Of a DNA stretch of 64,000 nucleotides, positions 16,020 through 23,652 are shown piece after piece (position 1 is the stretch's first letter; the number at the start of each line of letters is the position of its first letter). The stretch covers positions 496,001 through 560,000 of the forward strand of contig NZ_JADKRV010000001.1 in NCBI RefSeq assembly GCF_015351025.1, read 5' to 3'. The stretch comes from Curtobacterium sp. VKM Ac-1376. Lineage in GTDB: Bacteria; Actinomycetota; Actinomycetes; Actinomycetales; Microbacteriaceae. The notes beneath the pieces were generated by a model, which was not told where the DNA came from, ran no database searches, and saw only the letters and a program-made list of their open reading frames with translations. Position numbers and translations under genes: made by a program.

Positions 16020-16406
16020 TCACCCGTGCAGCTGCCGCCAGCTGGTGATCTGGAAGTCGTGCACCTCGAAGCACGCGAAGCTCATCAACGTGCGGTCGGC
16101 TCCACCGGGGAACCGGATCAGCAGCGTCTGGTCGAGGAGCACCACCGGACCGCTCACGGCGACGCGGTTCGGGATGAACTCGAACCGCTCGAACCGGTCG
16201 ACGATGGTCCGGCACACGCCGAGTACCTCCGCTCGGCCGTGGACCCGACCGCAGGTGCTCGGCTGGTACACGACGTCGGCGTCCAGGAACGGCGCCAGCT
16301 GCTCCACGTCGCGGGCCCGGAGGTTGTCGAGGAAATCGCGGACGACGAGTTCGTTCTCCACCGACGCGGTCATCTTCGAGACGGCGTCGTCAATCGGTTC
16401 CAGCAC
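16020..16406 (-). CDS. SnoaL-like/NTF2-fold protein related to limonene-epoxide hydrolase
   Basis: A 128-residue protein with GTG start and GGAAGGA upstream. VRDFLDNLRARDVEQLAPFLDADVVY.. followed by GRAEVLGVCRTIVDRFERFEF and a C-terminal FACFEVHDFQITSWRQ fits the limonene-1,2-epoxide hydrolase/SnoaL fold. The Arg-x-Asp pair expected in active epoxide hydrolases is not seen at LLDQTLLIRF, so epoxide hydrolysis is uncertain. It overlaps the DUF1275 gene by 17 bases and is the last gene of the flavin monooxygenase operon. Confidence 0.8.
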   Translation of the reverse strand: MLEPIDDAVSKMTASVENELVVRDFLDNLRARDVEQLAPFLDADVVYQPSTCGRVHGRAEVLGVCRTIVDRFERFEFIPNRVAVSGPVVLLDQTLLIRFPGGADRTLMSFACFEVHDFQITSWRQLHG

Positions 16407-17019
16407 GGTGGGTCCTTCCGGCGTGGTGCCGTGCGACGAGCAGGACGGCGGTGGCGGTCGCGACGAGCAGCAGTGGCAGCAGCGGGGCCGCGGGCGGCAC
16501 GGCGCGCGCCAGGGCGGTGCCGGCGACGGCCCCGACCACCAGCGCCAGGACGACCGCGAGCTGCAGGACCCGGGACCCTCGCCGTGCCTCGGCGAGCCCC
16601 TCCATCAGGCTCGTCAGGGTCCCGGTGACGAACGTCGTCGTGAGTCCGGACGCTCCGGACAGGCGCTTCGCGAGGACGGTCTGCACCCCGAGCGCCGCGG
16701 CGGCGAGTGCGCCGACGGACCGCACGGGGTACGGGGTGCCGGCCGAGGGTGCGGGGGAGACGCGGAACGCCCCGAACACCAGGGCGGCGAAGACGACGAT
16801 CGCGGTGAGTGCCCCGGCCAGGGTCGTCGGCCACCCGGGGCGGGTGAACATGCCGGCGAGGACCAGGTTGCCCGTCATGTTCGCCGTGAAGATCCCGCCG
16901 AGCACCAGGAAGGCGAAGGCGTCGGCCGCCCCCGAGGCGAGCGTGAGGAGGACCAGCGCGACGTGCACCGGTGTGACGCGCTCCGGTGACCCGGACCCGG
17001 ACCCGGACGCAGACGTCAC
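16390..17019 (-). CDS. DUF1275 (YoaK family) membrane protein
   Basis: A 209-residue protein with about six membrane segments. The family pattern is LLTLASGAADAFAFLVLGGIF.., ANMTGNLV, and a later TTTFVTGTLTSLM, as in YoaK proteins. GTG 17019 is chosen because it lies one base after the upstream monooxygenase stop; a longer start would overlap that gene. The N terminus has a short Ser-Gly repeat (three CCGGAC units in the DNA). Function of the family is not established; the neighbours suggest a role with small-molecule oxidation. Confidence 0.82.
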   Translation of the reverse strand: MTSASGSGSGSPERVTPVHVALVLLTLASGAADAFAFLVLGGIFTANMTGNLVLAGMFTRPGWPTTLAGALTAIVVFAALVFGAFRVSPAPSAGTPYPVRSVGALAAAALGVQTVLAKRLSGASGLTTTFVTGTLTSLMEGLAEARRGSRVLQLAVVLALVVGAVAGTALARAVPPAAPLLPLLLVATATAVLLVARHHAGRTHRAGTD

Positions 17020-17020
17020 G

Positions 17021-18181
17021 TCAGACTCGCTGCGCGAAGGGGAGCGAGCGCCCGAGCCGGACGCCGTACTGCGCAACGGCCCGGGCGACCTCGAGCCGGT
17101 CGCTGTCGTAGGTGGCCAGGGCAGCGTCGAGCGGCCACCGGCCGAGCGCGTCGCTCAGTGCGAGGGCGTCACCCGCTGCCTTGGCCGCGCCCATGGCGGT
17201 GTGCGGACGGACGACCGCCGCCGCATCCCCCAGCAGCACCACCCGGTGCGCGGTCATGGCCGGTGCGACGTAGTCGACGATGGCCTGCAGGAACGGCTCC
17301 GGTTCCGCCAGCACGGCCGCGGCGAAGGGCGGCGGCAGCTCGGCCTCGGCGTCGGCACGCAGCTCGTCCCGCAGCGCCGTCGGCAGGTCGCCGGGGGCGA
17401 GCGACACGGCCAGCGACGGGTCACCAGAGGCACGACCGGACTCCTGCGCCAGACGGGCCAGCTGCGGAGGGGTGATCGGTCGGTACCACACCCAGTTGTA
17501 GCGGCGGGAGCCCACCTCGGTCTCGCCGTCCGGCCCGGGCACCAGGTAGCCGAGCATGTGCGACCGGGCACCGTTGTAGAAGGCGAAGCGTTCCAGCAGC
17601 ACGTCCGACGGACCGTCGAGCAGGGCCGCCTCCGGCACCAGACCACGCCAGGTGCTGTAGCCGACGTAGCGGTTGTCGGACCGACCGGGTGCGACGAAGC
17701 GTCGGACGACCGAGTTCGCCCCGTCCGCGCCGATGACGATGTCGAACGAGCGGACCCGCCCGTCGGCGGAGACGACCTCGGCGTGGGCGTCGTCGGCTCG
17801 TACCTCCTCGACGCGGTGGCCGAGGAGGTACGAGCCCTCGTCGAGCAGCGCCCGGAGCGTCACGTAGAGGTGGTCCCAGGACACCTGCGTCTGCGGCGTC
17901 GGGTCCCGGTGCACCAGGCGCCCGGCTCGGTCGAGGGTGATGCGTTCCCGAGCCGTGACCCCGACGTCCGCCGCCCGGTCGAGGCCGAGCCGGTGGAGCA
18001 GGGCGTACAGGTCCTGCTGTGCCACGAGCCCGGCACCCCGGCGCGCGAGGCCCCGTGCGGAGCGCTCGAAGACGGTGACGTCGTGCCCGTCCTGCTGCAG
18101 CAGCGTCGCGGCGAACAGGCCGCCGAGCGACCCGCCGACGACAGCGACCCTGCGGGGCGTGAGCGGGTGCGGTGTGGTCAT
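17021..18181 (-). CDS. FAD-dependent monooxygenase (2,6-dihydroxypyridine hydroxylase-like)
   Basis: A 386-residue group A flavoprotein hydroxylase. Rossmann motif VAVVGGSLGGLFAATLL at residues 12-28, the DIVIGADGANSVVR segment (DG motif) in mid-protein, and VVLLGDAAAVVRPHTAMGA (GD motif) for FAD ribityl binding. The NWVWYRPI segment and overall length resemble the 2,6-dihydroxypyridine 3-monooxygenase branch. It is first of a minus-strand set with DUF1275 and SnoaL-like genes, downstream of a 34-residue ORF, and divergent from an XRE regulator that may control it. Confidence 0.88.
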   Translation of the reverse strand: MTTPHPLTPRRVAVVGGSLGGLFAATLLQQDGHDVTVFERSARGLARRGAGLVAQQDLYALLHRLGLDRAADVGVTARERITLDRAGRLVHRDPTPQTQVSWDHLYVTLRALLDEGSYLLGHRVEEVRADDAHAEVVSADGRVRSFDIVIGADGANSVVRRFVAPGRSDNRYVGYSTWRGLVPEAALLDGPSDVLLERFAFYNGARSHMLGYLVPGPDGETEVGSRRYNWVWYRPITPPQLARLAQESGRASGDPSLAVSLAPGDLPTALRDELRADAEAELPPPFAAAVLAEPEPFLQAIVDYVAPAMTAHRVVLLGDAAAVVRPHTAMGAAKAAGDALALSDALGRWPLDAALATYDSDRLEVARAVAQYGVRLGRSLPFAQRV

Positions 18182-18189
18182 GGTCCGGC

Positions 18190-18294
18190 CTACTCGAGGC
18201 GTCGCTTCTCGTCTTCCTCGGCCCGGCGCTTCTCGGCTTCGCGGGCCTCCTCGAGCTTCTCGATCGCTTCCTCGCGGGGTGTCTTGTCGGTCAT
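18190..18294 (-). CDS. 34-residue charged helical small protein
   Basis: A short ORF with an excellent ribosome binding site (GGGAGGA, seven bases before ATG). The product begins MTDKTPREEAIEKLEE and continues with AREAEKRRAEEDEKRRLE to a TAG stop: almost wholly charged, predicted as one continuous amphipathic or coiled-coil helix. It ends eight bases before the flavin monooxygenase start and probably leads that operon. No family is recognised. The RBS, codon bias and position support a real gene. Confidence 0.65.
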   Translation of the reverse strand: MTDKTPREEAIEKLEEAREAEKRRAEEDEKRRLE

Positions 18295-18416
18295 GGCCGG
18301 TCCTCCCGGTGCGCTGGGACGTCGCGTTCGAACCGGACGTCGTGTCGGTCGACGGTACGGACGCCGTCGTCACCGCCGCTAGGGACGTCTGACCCGATGA
18401 CCGGTCCTGCCGCACG

Positions 18417-18422
18417 TATGAT
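18417..18422 (+). promoter_or_regulatory. -10 element TATGAT of the XRE regulator gene
   Basis: TATGAT lies 42 bases before the GTG start of the XRE/MmyB regulator, in an otherwise GC-rich region. No good -35 is seen at the usual spacing. It would start transcription near 18429, leaving room for the GGAG ribosome site at 18457. Confidence 0.5.
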
Positions 18423-18464
18423 CGAGGCCTCTGGACTCGACGGGAACCTGCGGCAGGAGCAGAC

Positions 18465-19310
18465 GTGGTCACTCGGTCAGCGCTCCTCGGCGACTACCTC
18501 CGCGCTCGGCGCGATCGCACGCGCCCCGAGGACATCGGGCTCCACCCGGAGCCGAACCGGCGGGTGCCGGGGCTCCGTCGTGAGGAGGTCGCGGCCGCGG
18601 CGGGGATCAGCGCCGAGTACTACCTGCGGCTCGAGCGCGGCCGGGACCACCAGCCGTCCGAGCAGGTCGTCGTCGCACTCGCCCGGGCGCTCGCCCTCGA
18701 CCGATCGGGGCTGGAGTACCTCCGACGGCTGGCCCGCCCGGCACCGCCGGCACCCGACCCCCGGACCAGGACCCCCGACGACCACGAGCTCCAGCGGCTG
18801 CTCGCCCGCCACGACGGTCCCGCCTTCGTCGCGGACGAGGTCATCGGGGTCGTGGCGTCGAACCCGCTCGCCGCCGCGCTCAGCGAGAGCATGCGACCGG
18901 GAGCGAACCGCCTCGTGCAGATGTTCACGACGATGGACCGCTCGATCTACCCGGAGTGGCACCGGCGTGCGCGCGAGATGGTCGCCGTCTTCCGGATGCG
19001 CTCGGACCTCTCCGACCCCCGCGTGCACGCGATCGTGGGCCAGCTTTCGGTCCGCGACCCCGACTTCGCCGCCTTCTGGGCCTCCCACGACACGCGGGTG
19101 TTCACGACGGGGCCGGCCTACGAGGTCATCCCCCCGTTCGGACTGCTCGAGTTCGAGTGCGAGGACCTCGGGATCCCGGGCCGAGACGGTCTCACGCTGA
19201 CCACCCTCTACGCGGCACCGGCTTCGCGAGCGGCGCCGGTGATCGCCTTCGTCCGCGAGCGGCTCGCGCACCAGGCGCACGCGGAGCGGCCGACCCGCAC
19301 CGATCAGTAG
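18465..19310 (+). CDS. XRE-family regulator with MmyB ligand-binding domain
   Basis: A 281-residue regulator. The N-terminal helix-turn-helix (about 5-75) contains LGDYLRARRDR.., VPGLRREEVAAAAGISAEYYLRLE and RGRDHQPSEQVV, the usual MmyB-family DNA-binding part. From about 105 the ligand domain follows: GPAFVADEVIGVVASNPLAAAL, then RMRSDLSDPRVHAIVGQLS and FGLLEFECEDLG. The GTG start has GGAG upstream. It is divergent from the 34-residue ORF and flavin monooxygenase operon, a typical target arrangement. It ends seven bases inside the convergent cell-wall hydrolase gene. Confidence 0.92.
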   Translation: MVTRSALLGDYLRARRDRTRPEDIGLHPEPNRRVPGLRREEVAAAAGISAEYYLRLERGRDHQPSEQVVVALARALALDRSGLEYLRRLARPAPPAPDPRTRTPDDHELQRLLARHDGPAFVADEVIGVVASNPLAAALSESMRPGANRLVQMFTTMDRSIYPEWHRRAREMVAVFRMRSDLSDPRVHAIVGQLSVRDPDFAAFWASHDTRVFTTGPAYEVIPPFGLLEFECEDLGIPGRDGLTLTTLYAAPASRAAPVIAFVRERLAHQAHAERPTRTDQ

Positions 19311-20176
19311 AAGTTGTTCGCTTGCGAGTGCGCCCACGCGGTGCACGGGGTGCCGTAGGCCGAGCTGATGTACCGCAGGCCCCACGTGATCTGGGTGGTG
19401 GCGTTCGTCTGCCAGTCCGAGCCGGCCGTGGCCATCTTGGAGCCCGGGAGTGCCTGCGGGATGCCGGTCGCGCCGCCGTTCGCGTTGACGGCCTGGTAGT
19501 TCCAGCCGGACTCCTTGGTCCACAGGTCGTCGAGGCACTGGAACTGGTCGGCGCCCCAGCCGTACTCGGAGGACGCGAGCGACGTGGCCGTGGCCTTGGC
19601 GCCGGCGACCGTGTTGCCGGCCGCGAGCGCGCGGGCGGCCTCGGCGGCTGCCGCTGCGGCGCGCTCCTCGGCCGCGGCCTGCGCGGCAGCGGCGGCCGCT
19701 GCGTCGACGTCGCGCTTGTCCTGGGTCGCACTCGCCTGCTCGACGTGCGTGGCCGAGGCGACCGTCGTGGAGATCCGCGTGGTCAGTTCGGCGCCGGACA
19801 GCTGCGGGTAGTCGCTCAGGTCGTCGACGCGCTGCTCGAGGGCCGAGGTGTCGACCTTGTCGTTCGCGGTCTGGATCACCGTCGTCGCAGTGGTGATGGT
19901 CGCCGCCGCCTGCGCCCGGTCGAGCGCCGTCCCGTGGAGCGCCGGTTGCGGGGTCGTCGAAGCGCTCGCGGTCCCGGTCGGCATGCCGAGGGCCTCACCG
20001 ATCGCGGGCTGCGTGCCCACGGTCAGGGCACCGCCGGCGACGGCGAGGACGGCTGCACCACCGGCGACCAGGGTCGCGCGGTGCCGGAGGGCTCTGCGCA
20101 TCCGGCGGGTCGGGGTGTTCAGGGCCTCACGTCGTGTCGGGGCGATCGTGATGGGGAGCTCAGGGGAGTGTCGCAT
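19304..20176 (-). CDS. Secreted lytic transglycosylase-like protein
   Basis: A 290-residue protein from ATG 20176. A basic N terminus (RRMRRALRHR) precedes one hydrophobic segment (about 34-52) that is a signal anchor. An Ala-rich helical region (about 130-210) with heptad-like AAAAEAARALAAG leads to a C-terminal domain of about 75 residues with CLDDLWTKESGWNYQAVN, GATGIPQALPG and WGLRYI, the small SLT-like fold of actinobacterial wall hydrolases; Glu in WTKESGW is the likely catalytic acid. It probably acts on peptidoglycan outside the membrane. Confidence 0.85.
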   Translation of the reverse strand: MRHSPELPITIAPTRREALNTPTRRMRRALRHRATLVAGGAAVLAVAGGALTVGTQPAIGEALGMPTGTASASTTPQPALHGTALDRAQAAATITTATTVIQTANDKVDTSALEQRVDDLSDYPQLSGAELTTRISTTVASATHVEQASATQDKRDVDAAAAAAAQAAAEERAAAAAAEAARALAAGNTVAGAKATATSLASSEYGWGADQFQCLDDLWTKESGWNYQAVNANGGATGIPQALPGSKMATAGSDWQTNATTQITWGLRYISSAYGTPCTAWAHSQANNFY

Positions 20177-20483
20177 CGGTTCCGGTGGTCGGGCGGCTCG
20201 TGGGGGGCGGGACTCCGTGCGCCTGACCGGGGTGGTCGGTCGTGCGGGCACGCCCGACGTCGGCGATGTCGGTGCCATCGAGACGTCGTCGTGGGAGCCC
20301 GGTGAGCCGGGGAGGACCGGACGGTGGTGTGGGGCCCGTCCGTCCGCCGCGGGTGACCGTGGGGGTGGTCGCCGTCGGGCGGAGCCGACACCATGACCCG
20401 GCAGGCTGGGCAGCGCGTCCAGGATCGCTGGCAGAACGGTCCGTCCACCTGCTGGTAACGGTTCGGTAACGGCCGGATCGGCG
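20177..20483 (-). promoter_or_regulatory. 307-base leader/promoter region of the transglycosylase gene with direct repeat
   Basis: No gene is seen here. Near the distal end are two direct copies of GGTAACGG (20454-20461 and 20465-20472) spaced 11 bases start to start, one helical turn, as expected for tandem binding of an OmpR-type response regulator. MtrA, which controls wall hydrolases in actinobacteria, is the obvious candidate (inference). The rest of the leader is GC-rich; I looked for a c-di-AMP riboswitch core and did not find it. Confidence 0.4.
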
Positions 20484-20939
20484 CTAGAAGGTGTGAGGTT
20501 CCTGTGCGCGGTCGCCCTGGGCTACGCGCTCGAGGGCCTCGAGCGCACCGGCGATGGCCTCCACGTCCGACTCGTCGAGCTCGGCGATGAGTTCGGCGAC
20601 GATGCCGGTGCGGTTCGCGCGCGCGCGCTCGACGGCCGCGATGCCCTCGGCGGTCGCCGTGACCATGAAGGCGCGGCCGTCGCGCGGGTCGGCCTCACGC
20701 TCGATGAACCCGCGCTGCTCGAGTTCGGTCAGGATGCGGGTCATGGTGGGCTTCGTGACCACCTCGATCCGTGACAGGTCACCGGGGCGCAGGGGTCCGT
20801 GGCGCTGGATCGACGCGAGCGCGGACACGATCCCGTAGCCGAGCGAAGCCGAGTCGGTTCGCGCCCGGCGGTTGATCCGACCGACCGCGGCGGCCAGGCG
20901 TGCGGCGACCTCGGTACGGTCCGTCGGGCGGGGGCTCAT
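20484..20939 (-). CDS. MarR family transcriptional regulator
   Basis: A 151-residue winged helix-turn-helix regulator. LRPGDLSRIEVVTKPTMTRILTELEQRGFIERE is the DNA-recognition part, followed by the wing DPRDGRAFMVTATAEG; flanking helices would form the dimer interface. It stands alone: the transglycosylase promoter lies downstream and the GntR gene is 177 bases upstream. Its own upstream region contains the 12-base palindrome GGTTCCGGAACC (21023-21034), a possible autoregulatory site. Ligand unknown. Confidence 0.92.
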   Translation of the reverse strand: MSPRPTDRTEVAARLAAAVGRINRRARTDSASLGYGIVSALASIQRHGPLRPGDLSRIEVVTKPTMTRILTELEQRGFIEREADPRDGRAFMVTATAEGIAAVERARANRTGIVAELIAELDESDVEAIAGALEALERVAQGDRAQEPHTF

Positions 20940-21051
20940 GTGCTGCTCCGGGTGGTGGTTCGGGTGGTCGCCAGCGATGCTATCGGCTCCCGCGGACCCG
21001 GGACTGGGAGCGTCGCGCGCGTGGTTCCGGAACCCCGCCGGGAGGCCCGTG

Positions 21052-21100
21052 GTACAGGAGCCGCCCGCCTCACGCGAGCGAGACGGGCGGGTTCCTGTAC
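21052..21100 (-). terminator. Hairpin terminator after the GntR gene
   Basis: GTACAGGAGCCGCCCGCC and GACGGGCGGGTTCCTGTAC form a long stem with one bulge and a 12-base loop. It begins 17 bases past the GntR stop on the minus strand. Confidence 0.7.
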
Positions 21101-21116
21101 GCGGGTACAGGCAGGA

Positions 21117-21767
21117 TCAGTGCTTCTCGCCCGGCAGCTGGTGGATCGCCTCGGTCGCGAGCTCGGCCTCGACGTTGTCGCCGGACTCGGTCGCGGCGCG
21201 CAGCCGGCGGAAGTCCTCGGTCATCCGGTCCCAATCGACGAGTTCGTCGAGGTTCGGCAGCCGGAGTCGGAAGGCCAGGCCGTCCATCGTGTCGCGGCAC
21301 ACGCGCTGCAGGTTCTCGTTGCCGCACTCGGCGACGTAGAGCGCGAAGACGTCGAGCGCGTCGTGGTTCACGGCGGGGACGTCGTGCGCCTCGAGCTCGG
21401 TGATGGTCTTGTCGAGCTGCGCGAGGATCTTCTTGCGGGCGCCGGCACCCAGGCGGGGGACCGCCAGCCGGACCACACCGCCGAACAGCACGCCGAGGGT
21501 CTGCATCGCCTCGATGACCTCGGCCGGGTTCGGCGTGGTGACACGGGTGTACCGGTTCGGGGCCATCTCGATCAGGCCGGCGCGGGACAGCTGGCTGAGG
21601 GCCTCGCGGATCGGGGTGCGCGAGACCCCGAGCCAGGCGATGAGCTCGTCGTCGTTGAGTCGCTCGCCGGGGACGAGGGTACCGTCCATGATCGCGTCGT
21701 GGATCTTGTGGCGGACGGTGTCACGGAGCAACTGGTGCTCGGTCGGGGCGCTGCGGGGGACCGGCAT
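21117..21767 (-). CDS. GntR family regulator, FCD subfamily
   Basis: A 216-residue regulator. N-terminal GntR wHTH: IHDAIMDGTLVPGERL, ELIAWLGVSRTPIREALSQL, SRAGLIEMAPNRYTRV. The C-terminal all-helical FCD-like domain (about 85-210) shows the pattern EVIEAMQTLG and a DALDVFALYVAECGNENL metal/ligand helix. FCD regulators usually bind organic acids or sugar acids. No catabolic neighbour is adjacent, so the target is unknown. Confidence 0.92.
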   Translation of the reverse strand: MPVPRSAPTEHQLLRDTVRHKIHDAIMDGTLVPGERLNDDELIAWLGVSRTPIREALSQLSRAGLIEMAPNRYTRVTTPNPAEVIEAMQTLGVLFGGVVRLAVPRLGAGARKKILAQLDKTITELEAHDVPAVNHDALDVFALYVAECGNENLQRVCRDTMDGLAFRLRLPNLDELVDWDRMTEDFRRLRAATESGDNVEAELATEAIHQLPGEKH

Positions 21768-21877
21768 GCGTTCTCCTTCGAGGGTGGTGGCGTTCGGGGG
21801 CGCCTGGTCGAACGTGCGGAGCGGGCGTCATCGCACGTGCTCACCGTACCTGATATGACAACGGCGTTGCGGTCGGA

Positions 21878-22363
21878 TCAGCACGTGTCAGGTGTCGGTC
21901 CAGTGTCCTGTGCGGCCTCGGCGAGCAGACGGAGCGTGGCGGCGTCCTCGGCGCCGCCGTACCAGCGGTCGAGCGCAGCGGCGAACGGCCGCGGGTCCGT
22001 GGCCACCCGGTCGAAGAGGGTCATCGATGACCGGAGCTTCAGCGCGTCGGTGCTGCCGAGCAGCTCGTCGGCGGACCGCGCGGGGGCGGCTGCCGCGACC
22101 TCGGCCGCCGTCCGCAGGCGTGGTCCGAGCACCGGGTGGGCCAGGTACGCGCGGGCTTCGTCGGCTCCGATGATGCCGTAGCGCTCGGCCGTGGCGCTCC
22201 GCCCGAGCCCGGCCAGCTGCGGGAACACGAACCACATCCAGTGCGAGGTCTTCCGGCCGCGGCGGAGCTCGTCGAGCGCGGTGTCGTGCACGCCCCGCTG
22301 CGCCTGCACGAAGCGTTCGAGGTCGTAGGGGTGGGCGCCGTCCTCGGCCGTGCCGCCGCTCAC
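21878..22363 (-). CDS. DUF1810 domain protein
   Basis: A 161-residue protein with the DUF1810 hallmark: YDLERFVQAQ, then SHWMWFVFPQLAGLGRS and ERYGIIGADEARAYLAHPVLG, then KLRSSMTLFD. The GTG start overlaps the DUF2071 gene stop as GTGA, so it is the third gene of a coupled DoxX-DUF2071-DUF1810 operon. Function is unknown; DUF1810 proteins have been tied to calpastatin-like folds and stress settings without a defined reaction. Confidence 0.92.
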   Translation of the reverse strand: MSGGTAEDGAHPYDLERFVQAQRGVHDTALDELRRGRKTSHWMWFVFPQLAGLGRSATAERYGIIGADEARAYLAHPVLGPRLRTAAEVAAAAPARSADELLGSTDALKLRSSMTLFDRVATDPRPFAAALDRWYGGAEDAATLRLLAEAAQDTGPTPDTC

Positions 22364-23151
22364 CGGACCACTCCGCCCCAGCCGTAGCGCACGGTGGTGC
22401 CGTCGACGACCAGCAGGGAGTCCGGTTCGCGGTCGAACAGCCCGGGCATGCCGACGGCGTCGGGCAGGTCGCCCTCGAGCCGGTCGAGTCGGCCTGCCCG
22501 GGTCGTCAGCGGCGGGTGCTGGCGCTGCCAGAACAGCGTCTGCGTCAGGTACCGGGCGTGGATGCCGGCGCGGGTGGTGAGCTCGGCGGCGAGCGGAGTG
22601 TCGACGACCTCGCCCGCGGTGACGCGGACCGAGGCCGCGTGCTTCGGTCTGGCCGTGCCCGTCGAGCGTTCCTGCCGCAGCGACCGTGCCCAGCGCACCG
22701 GGTGCAGGGCGCGGGTGGGGTGCCGCACGGAGCGGTGCGCGACGGCCTCACCGCGACGGCGGGACCGCGCGTGCGCGAAGGTGTACGGCACCCCGAGCAG
22801 CGCGTGCGCGGCCACGATCGCCGGCACGTTGGCGGTGTCCACGGTCCGGTACGTCACCCCGCGGCGCCCCTGGTCGTCCACGGTGAGCACCTCGATGGTC
22901 ACCTCGGTCATCGTGCCGAGCCGACCGGCCGACGGGAACGGCGGCACCCTGGTCTCGCGGAACACGTAGGCCGACAGTCCCACCCAGGCGCTGCCGTCGA
23001 CGACGTCGGGACGGGTGCCGCGGGGGACCAACCGCTGCAGGGACGCCGGGTCGTGGCGCCAGTGCGCGAAGACGATGTCCTCCCAGGCGTGCTGGGTGAC
23101 GGGGCGGTGCAGCAGCGGCACCGCGGCACGGGTCCACGACGGCTGGGTCAC
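22360..23151 (-). CDS. DUF2071 (YqjF-like) protein
   Basis: A 263-residue protein from GTG 23151, which overlaps the DoxX stop (GTGA). DUF2071 features: an opening WEDIVFAHWRHDPASLQRLVP, a DGSAWVGLSAYVFRETRVPP segment and an acetoacetate-decarboxylase-like beta-rich body with ALLGVPYTFAHAR. YqjF-type proteins are distant members of the acetoacetate decarboxylase fold, but no catalytic lysine can be assigned with confidence. It is the middle gene of the coupled operon. Confidence 0.88.
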   Translation of the reverse strand: MTQPSWTRAAVPLLHRPVTQHAWEDIVFAHWRHDPASLQRLVPRGTRPDVVDGSAWVGLSAYVFRETRVPPFPSAGRLGTMTEVTIEVLTVDDQGRRGVTYRTVDTANVPAIVAAHALLGVPYTFAHARSRRRGEAVAHRSVRHPTRALHPVRWARSLRQERSTGTARPKHAASVRVTAGEVVDTPLAAELTTRAGIHARYLTQTLFWQRQHPPLTTRAGRLDRLEGDLPDAVGMPGLFDREPDSLLVVDGTTVRYGWGGVVR

Positions 23152-23546
23152 GGCTTCGACGCGTGCCGGCCGACGCGCAGGCCCCAGAGCACCAGCGGCA
23201 CCTGCAGGGGGAGCCGGAGCACCGACACCAGACGCATCACCCTGTTCGACCGCGGGTGGTCGAGCAGGTCGTTCGCCATCTTGAGGTTGGCGGGGAACAC
23301 CGCAGCGAACAGTGCCGCCGCCGCCCACCCGGAGGTGCGGCGGGTGGCCGGGAACGCGAGCCCTGCGGCGATGCCGAGCTCGGCCACGCCGGACGCCACG
23401 GTGGTCAGCCGCGGCGGGAGCGGATCCGGCACGATCCGGTCGTACCCGCGCGGCCGCAGGAAGTGGGTGACGCCGGCTCCGCCGAGGATCACCGCGAGGA
23501 GGCTGGCAGTGCGGTCGGCACGCCGGATCCGCTCACGTCGTCGCAT
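23148..23546 (-). CDS. DoxX-like small membrane protein
   Basis: A 132-residue protein with about four membrane segments: LLAVILGGAGVTHFL, VASGVAELGIAAGLAF, a WAAAALFAAVFPANLKMA helix and a terminal LPLQVPLVLWGLRVG. The G-x-x-H-F motif and Glu in ELG fit the DoxX/DoxD-like family. First gene of the operon with DUF2071 and DUF1810. Possibly part of a quinone- or thiol-linked redox system; not shown by the sequence. Confidence 0.85.
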   Translation of the reverse strand: MRRRERIRRADRTASLLAVILGGAGVTHFLRPRGYDRIVPDPLPPRLTTVASGVAELGIAAGLAFPATRRTSGWAAAALFAAVFPANLKMANDLLDHPRSNRVMRLVSVLRLPLQVPLVLWGLRVGRHASKP

Positions 23547-23588
23547 GGACCCATCGTGCTCGCCCGTCCTCGGAATCGGGTCAGCGCC

Positions 23589-23652
23589 GGTTCAGGTCGG
23601 TGCCGGCTCAGGTCAGTGCCGGCTCAGGTCGGTGCCAGCTCAGGTCAGTGCG
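23589..23652. repeat. Four tandem copies of a 16-base unit across the coaBC stop
   Basis: Units GGTTCAGGTCGGTGCC, GGCTCAGGTCAGTGCC, GGCTCAGGTCGGTGCC and AGCTCAGGTCAGTGCG follow each other exactly, with the sixth-last base alternating. The last unit contains the final codons and stop of coaBC, the rest lies between coaBC and the DoxX promoter. Confidence 0.85.

Noticed and set aside
20177..20483. c-di-AMP (ydaO) riboswitch before the wall hydrolase
   Set aside because: The leader length fits, but I could not find the conserved core; a direct repeat for a response regulator explains the region better.
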